DNA of 7,744 nt, taken from the NCBI GenBank assembly GCA_021813645.1, contig JAKAJW010000367.1, positions 1 to 7,744 on the forward strand, given 5' to 3'. Both the position numbers and the translations under genes were made by a program. Positions 6,110 to 7,744 of the stretch are shown in pieces. Each line of letters opens with the position of its first letter. The first letter of the stretch is position 1. The stretch comes from Pseudomonadota bacterium (GTDB taxonomy: Bacteria; Pseudomonadota; Alphaproteobacteria; Rhodobacterales; Rhodobacteraceae). Under the pieces are notes generated by a model. It ran no database searches. It saw only the letters and a list, made by a program, of their open reading frames with translations, and had not been told where the DNA came from.

Positions 6110-6730
6110 ATGAGCGAAGGCATGTATCTCGACCATCTCGCGGTGACGGCGGAAAGCCTGGAAGAGGGCGCCGCCTGGGCCGAAGCCGCGCTTGGCGTGG
6201 CGCTGGTCCCGGGCGGCACACATGCCGCGATGGGCACGCATAACCGCTTGCTGCGGTTGGGAGATGTCTATCTGGAGGTGATCGCCATCGATCCCGCAGC
6301 CGCCGCGCCGGGTCGGCCGCGCTGGTTCGCCATGGATCGCTTTCGCGGCCCGCCGCGCCTGACCAACTGGATCCTGCGCTGCGACGATCTGGCCGCCGAA
6401 CTGGCGCAAGGGCCCGCCGGCCTGGGCGCCCCCTTGGCCTTCACGCGCGGCGATCTGGCCTGGCAGATGGCGGTGCCGGCCAATGGGATGCTGCCCTTCG
6501 GCGGCCTGTTTCCGGCGTTGATCCAGTGGCAGGGCGCCGCCCACCCGGTGGCACGACTGCCGGAGAGCGGCTGCCGGCTGGTCCGTCTGCGTCTGTCGCA
6601 TCCCGACGCGCCGGCTTTGGCGGCGGCGCTGGCCGGCCGGTTGACGGAACCGCGGCTGGAGATCGTGCCCGGCTCGCCCGGGCTTGCCGCCGAGATCGCG
6701 ACGCCTTCGGGGCTGAGAGTGCTGGCATGA
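6110..6730 (+). CDS. Glyoxalase-like VOC family protein
   Basis: A 206-residue cytoplasmic protein of the glyoxalase-like (VOC superfamily) type, whose members are metal-dependent isomerases, dioxygenases or drug-binding resistance proteins. The N-terminal half is characteristic: YLDHLAV with H9 as a probable metal ligand, the loop PGGTHAAMGTHNRLLRLG (H38, H44), then VYLEVIAIDP with E56 as a further probable ligand. The second half (about 95-206) is a less conserved paired module with LTNWILRCDDL near the junction and QMAVPANGMLPFGGLFPALIQW in the middle. Starts are possible at 6101, 6110 and 6122; ATG 6110 is chosen because TTAGGA lies 8 bases before it and the LDH motif then sits at the usual distance from the N-terminus. 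The stop overlaps the next gene's start as ATGA, implying translational coupling. The substrate is unknown; true glyoxalase I activity is not implied. Confidence 0.85.
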   Translation: MSEGMYLDHLAVTAESLEEGAAWAEAALGVALVPGGTHAAMGTHNRLLRLGDVYLEVIAIDPAAAAPGRPRWFAMDRFRGPPRLTNWILRCDDLAAELAQGPAGLGAPLAFTRGDLAWQMAVPANGMLPFGGLFPALIQWQGAAHPVARLPESGCRLVRLRLSHPDAPALAAALAGRLTEPRLEIVPGSPGLAAEIATPSGLRVLA

Positions 6731-7212
6731 TCCGCCCAGCCCGACCGGAGGATTGCATGGCGATCGCTGCGCTGTGGAACCCGATCATCCGCGACACCGC
6801 GATCACCTTCACCACCGACGAAAAGAGCGCCGAGGGCCTGGCCGCGACCCTGGCCGAGAAGGCCGGCGCAGATTTCCCCTTTCTCATCGCCGAGGCAGGG
6901 GAACTGCTGGGCTTCGCGACCTATGGCAGCTTCCGCAACGGACCGGGCTACCGGCGCACGGTGGAGCACACGATCATCCTCGCCCCGCAGGCGCGCGGCC
7001 GCGGCATCGGCCGGGCCTTGATGGCGGCGCTGGAGGAGCACGCCCGCGCCCGGTCGATCCATTCGCTGATCGCCGGGGTCAGCGGCGAAAACCCCTCGGG
7101 TCGCGCCTTCCATGCAGCGATCGGCTTCGCCGAGATCGCCGTTCTGCCCGAAGTCGGCTTCAAATTCGGGCGCTGGATGGATCTTGTGCTGATGCAGAAG
7201 CGGCTCGGCTGA
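6727..7212 (+). CDS. GNAT N-acetyltransferase, phosphinothricin/methionine-sulfoximine (Pat/MnaT-like) type
   Basis: A 161-residue GCN5-related acetyltransferase that should transfer acetyl from acetyl-CoA to a small amino compound. The acetyl-CoA pyrophosphate loop is RGRGIG (R90-x-x-G93-x-G95) in ILAPQARGRGIGRALM. E80 in TVEHTIIL is at the place of the general base of Pat enzymes. ENPSGRAFHAAIGF at 121-134 and the ending GFKFGRWMDLVLMQKRL at 144-160 are typical of the Pat/MnaT branch, which acetylates phosphinothricin, methionine sulfoximine or methionine sulfone. The length is close to the family norm. ATG 6727 overlaps the VOC stop by four bases and starts with MIRPARPEDC, a standard GNAT opening, so the start is secure. 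Chromosomal homologues are common, and their natural substrate is often an amino-acid analogue rather than the herbicide. Subfamily assignment is probable; the substrate is inferred. Confidence 0.9.
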   Translation: MIRPARPEDCMAIAALWNPIIRDTAITFTTDEKSAEGLAATLAEKAGADFPFLIAEAGELLGFATYGSFRNGPGYRRTVEHTIILAPQARGRGIGRALMAALEEHARARSIHSLIAGVSGENPSGRAFHAAIGFAEIAVLPEVGFKFGRWMDLVLMQKRLG

Positions 7213-7237
7213 CAGCGCCGCCGGCCGCCGCTATGCT
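7209..7237 (+). promoter_or_regulatory. Sigma70-like promoter placing transcription start at the djlA-like ATG
   Basis: CTGACA (7209-7214, one mismatch to TTGACA) stands exactly 17 bases before TATGCT (7232-7237, four of six to TATAAT, including the key T, A and final T). The -10 ends 6 bases before ATG 7244, so RNA would begin at about the A of the start codon. No Shine-Dalgarno sequence is present in the GC-only bases before the ATG. The -35 overlaps the last codons and stop of the GNAT gene. This is the best promoter-like match I found in the window. Confidence 0.55.
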
Positions 7238-7243
7238 GCCCGC

Positions 7244-7744
7244 ATGTCGATTTGGACCCGCATCACCGAGGCCCTCGCCGCCCTCGCCAATGGCGAGGGA
7301 CTGGCCGCCTTCTTCGCTCGACCGAAGCCGGCGGACCGTTCGGTGGCCTTCACCATCGCGGTGATCGCGCTTGGCGCCAAGATGGCCAAGGCCGACGGGC
7401 GGGTGACGCGCGACGAGGTGACCGCTTTCCGCGAGGTCTTCGTGATCCCGGAGACCGAAGAGGCCAACGCGGCGCGGGTGTTCAATCTGGCGCGGCAGGA
7501 CGTGGCGGGGTTCGAGACCTACGCCCGTCGCATCCGGCGGATGTTCGAGGACGATGACCGGGTGCTGACCGACCTGCTCGAGGGACTGTTCCACATCGCG
7601 GTGGCCGATGGCGAGTACCACCCCAAGGAGGACGCGTTCCTGCAGTCGGTCGCCGGGGCTTTAGGGCTGGGCGATCGCTGCTTCCGGGCGATGCGGGCGC
7701 GCTATGTCGAAGGCGCGCCGCGCGACCCCTACGACGTGTTGGGC
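7244..7744 (+). CDS. djlA: TerB-domain DnaJ-like co-chaperone (DjlA-like), 3' part cut by window edge
   Basis: The visible 167 residues hold a TerB-like helical domain (about 33-155) and the first residues of a J domain, DPYDVLG, at the right edge. This order is that of DjlA, a DnaK co-chaperone that stimulates DnaK ATPase through its J domain. The two acidic TerB motifs are ADGRVTRDE (D51, E58) and ADGEYHPKE (D122, E129), matching the tandem metal-binding pattern of the family. Unlike E. coli DjlA there is no N-terminal membrane helix: residues 1-25 are amphipathic with charged residues, so this form is probably soluble or peripheral. The HPD signature of the J domain lies beyond the window, so J-domain function is unproven here. 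The gene begins 31 bases after the GNAT stop, apparently under its own promoter and without a ribosome site. Confidence 0.88.
   Translation, partial: MSIWTRITEALAALANGEGLAAFFARPKPADRSVAFTIAVIALGAKMAKADGRVTRDEVTAFREVFVIPETEEANAARVFNLARQDVAGFETYARRIRRMFEDDDRVLTDLLEGLFHIAVADGEYHPKEDAFLQSVAGALGLGDRCFRAMRARYVEGAPRDPYDVLG

Noticed and set aside
6015..6237. 74-residue N-terminal extension of NhaA
   Set aside because: It would overlap the divergent VOC gene, does not look like NhaA, and the ATG at 6015 gives a normal family length.
1..7744. CRISPR arrays, tRNA/rRNA genes, insertion-sequence ends, phage or defence genes
   Set aside because: I looked for repeated direct units, cloverleaf-like runs, transposase or nuclease motifs and long inverted repeats and saw none; the gene content is ordinary chromosomal metabolism and transport.

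Overview
The window is very GC-rich (roughly 70% by eye) chromosomal DNA, densely coded, with the strong G/C third-position bias typical of a high-GC alphaproteobacterium. A Rhodospirillales or Acetobacterales-type host is plausible, but no marker here fixes the taxon. I see no rRNA, tRNA, insertion sequence, phage gene or CRISPR array. The nine protein genes are two partial genes at the edges and seven complete ones, all of recognisable families.

Layout. (1) 1-1202, minus: 5' part of xdhA, the Fe-S/FAD subunit of xanthine dehydrogenase, running off the left edge. (2) 1203-1427: divergent intergenic region with a perfect 15-bp dyad. (3) 1428-3309, plus: a probable three-gene transcription unit made of a CtaG-type cytochrome c oxidase assembly protein, a LysE/RhtB exporter and an 86-residue exported mono-heme cytochrome c. 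(4) 3294-4718, minus: a NOX/ferric-reductase-like membrane flavocytochrome whose 3' end overlaps the cytochrome c gene tail to tail. (5) 4807-6015, minus: the Na+/H+ antiporter nhaA, upstream of the flavocytochrome on the same strand. (6) 6110-7212, plus: a glyoxalase-like VOC protein and a Pat/MnaT-like GNAT acetyltransferase joined by an ATGA overlap. (7) 7244 to the right edge, plus: a TerB-domain protein entering a J domain, that is a DjlA-like co-chaperone.

How the genes may work together. The central part (1428-4718) looks like a small membrane redox neighbourhood. CtaG serves copper delivery to a haem-copper oxidase encoded elsewhere. The small cytochrome c has no methionine after its CxxCH site, so it probably uses a second histidine or has an open haem site. 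The flavocytochrome carries the complete bis-haem histidine pattern plus FAD and NAD(P)H motifs and an extra C-terminal membrane helix. The tail-to-tail pair of membrane reductase and exported cytochrome is the best candidate for an uncharacterised functional unit, but nothing in the sequence proves that the two proteins interact.

Regulation. Three sigma70-like promoter candidates are visible by eye: before the djlA-like gene, before the VOC gene (overlapping one for nhaA on the other strand), and before the flavocytochrome gene. In the djlA-like case, and perhaps the VOC case, the -10 hexamer lies 6-7 bases from the start codon, which predicts leaderless mRNAs. No convincing intrinsic terminator was found.
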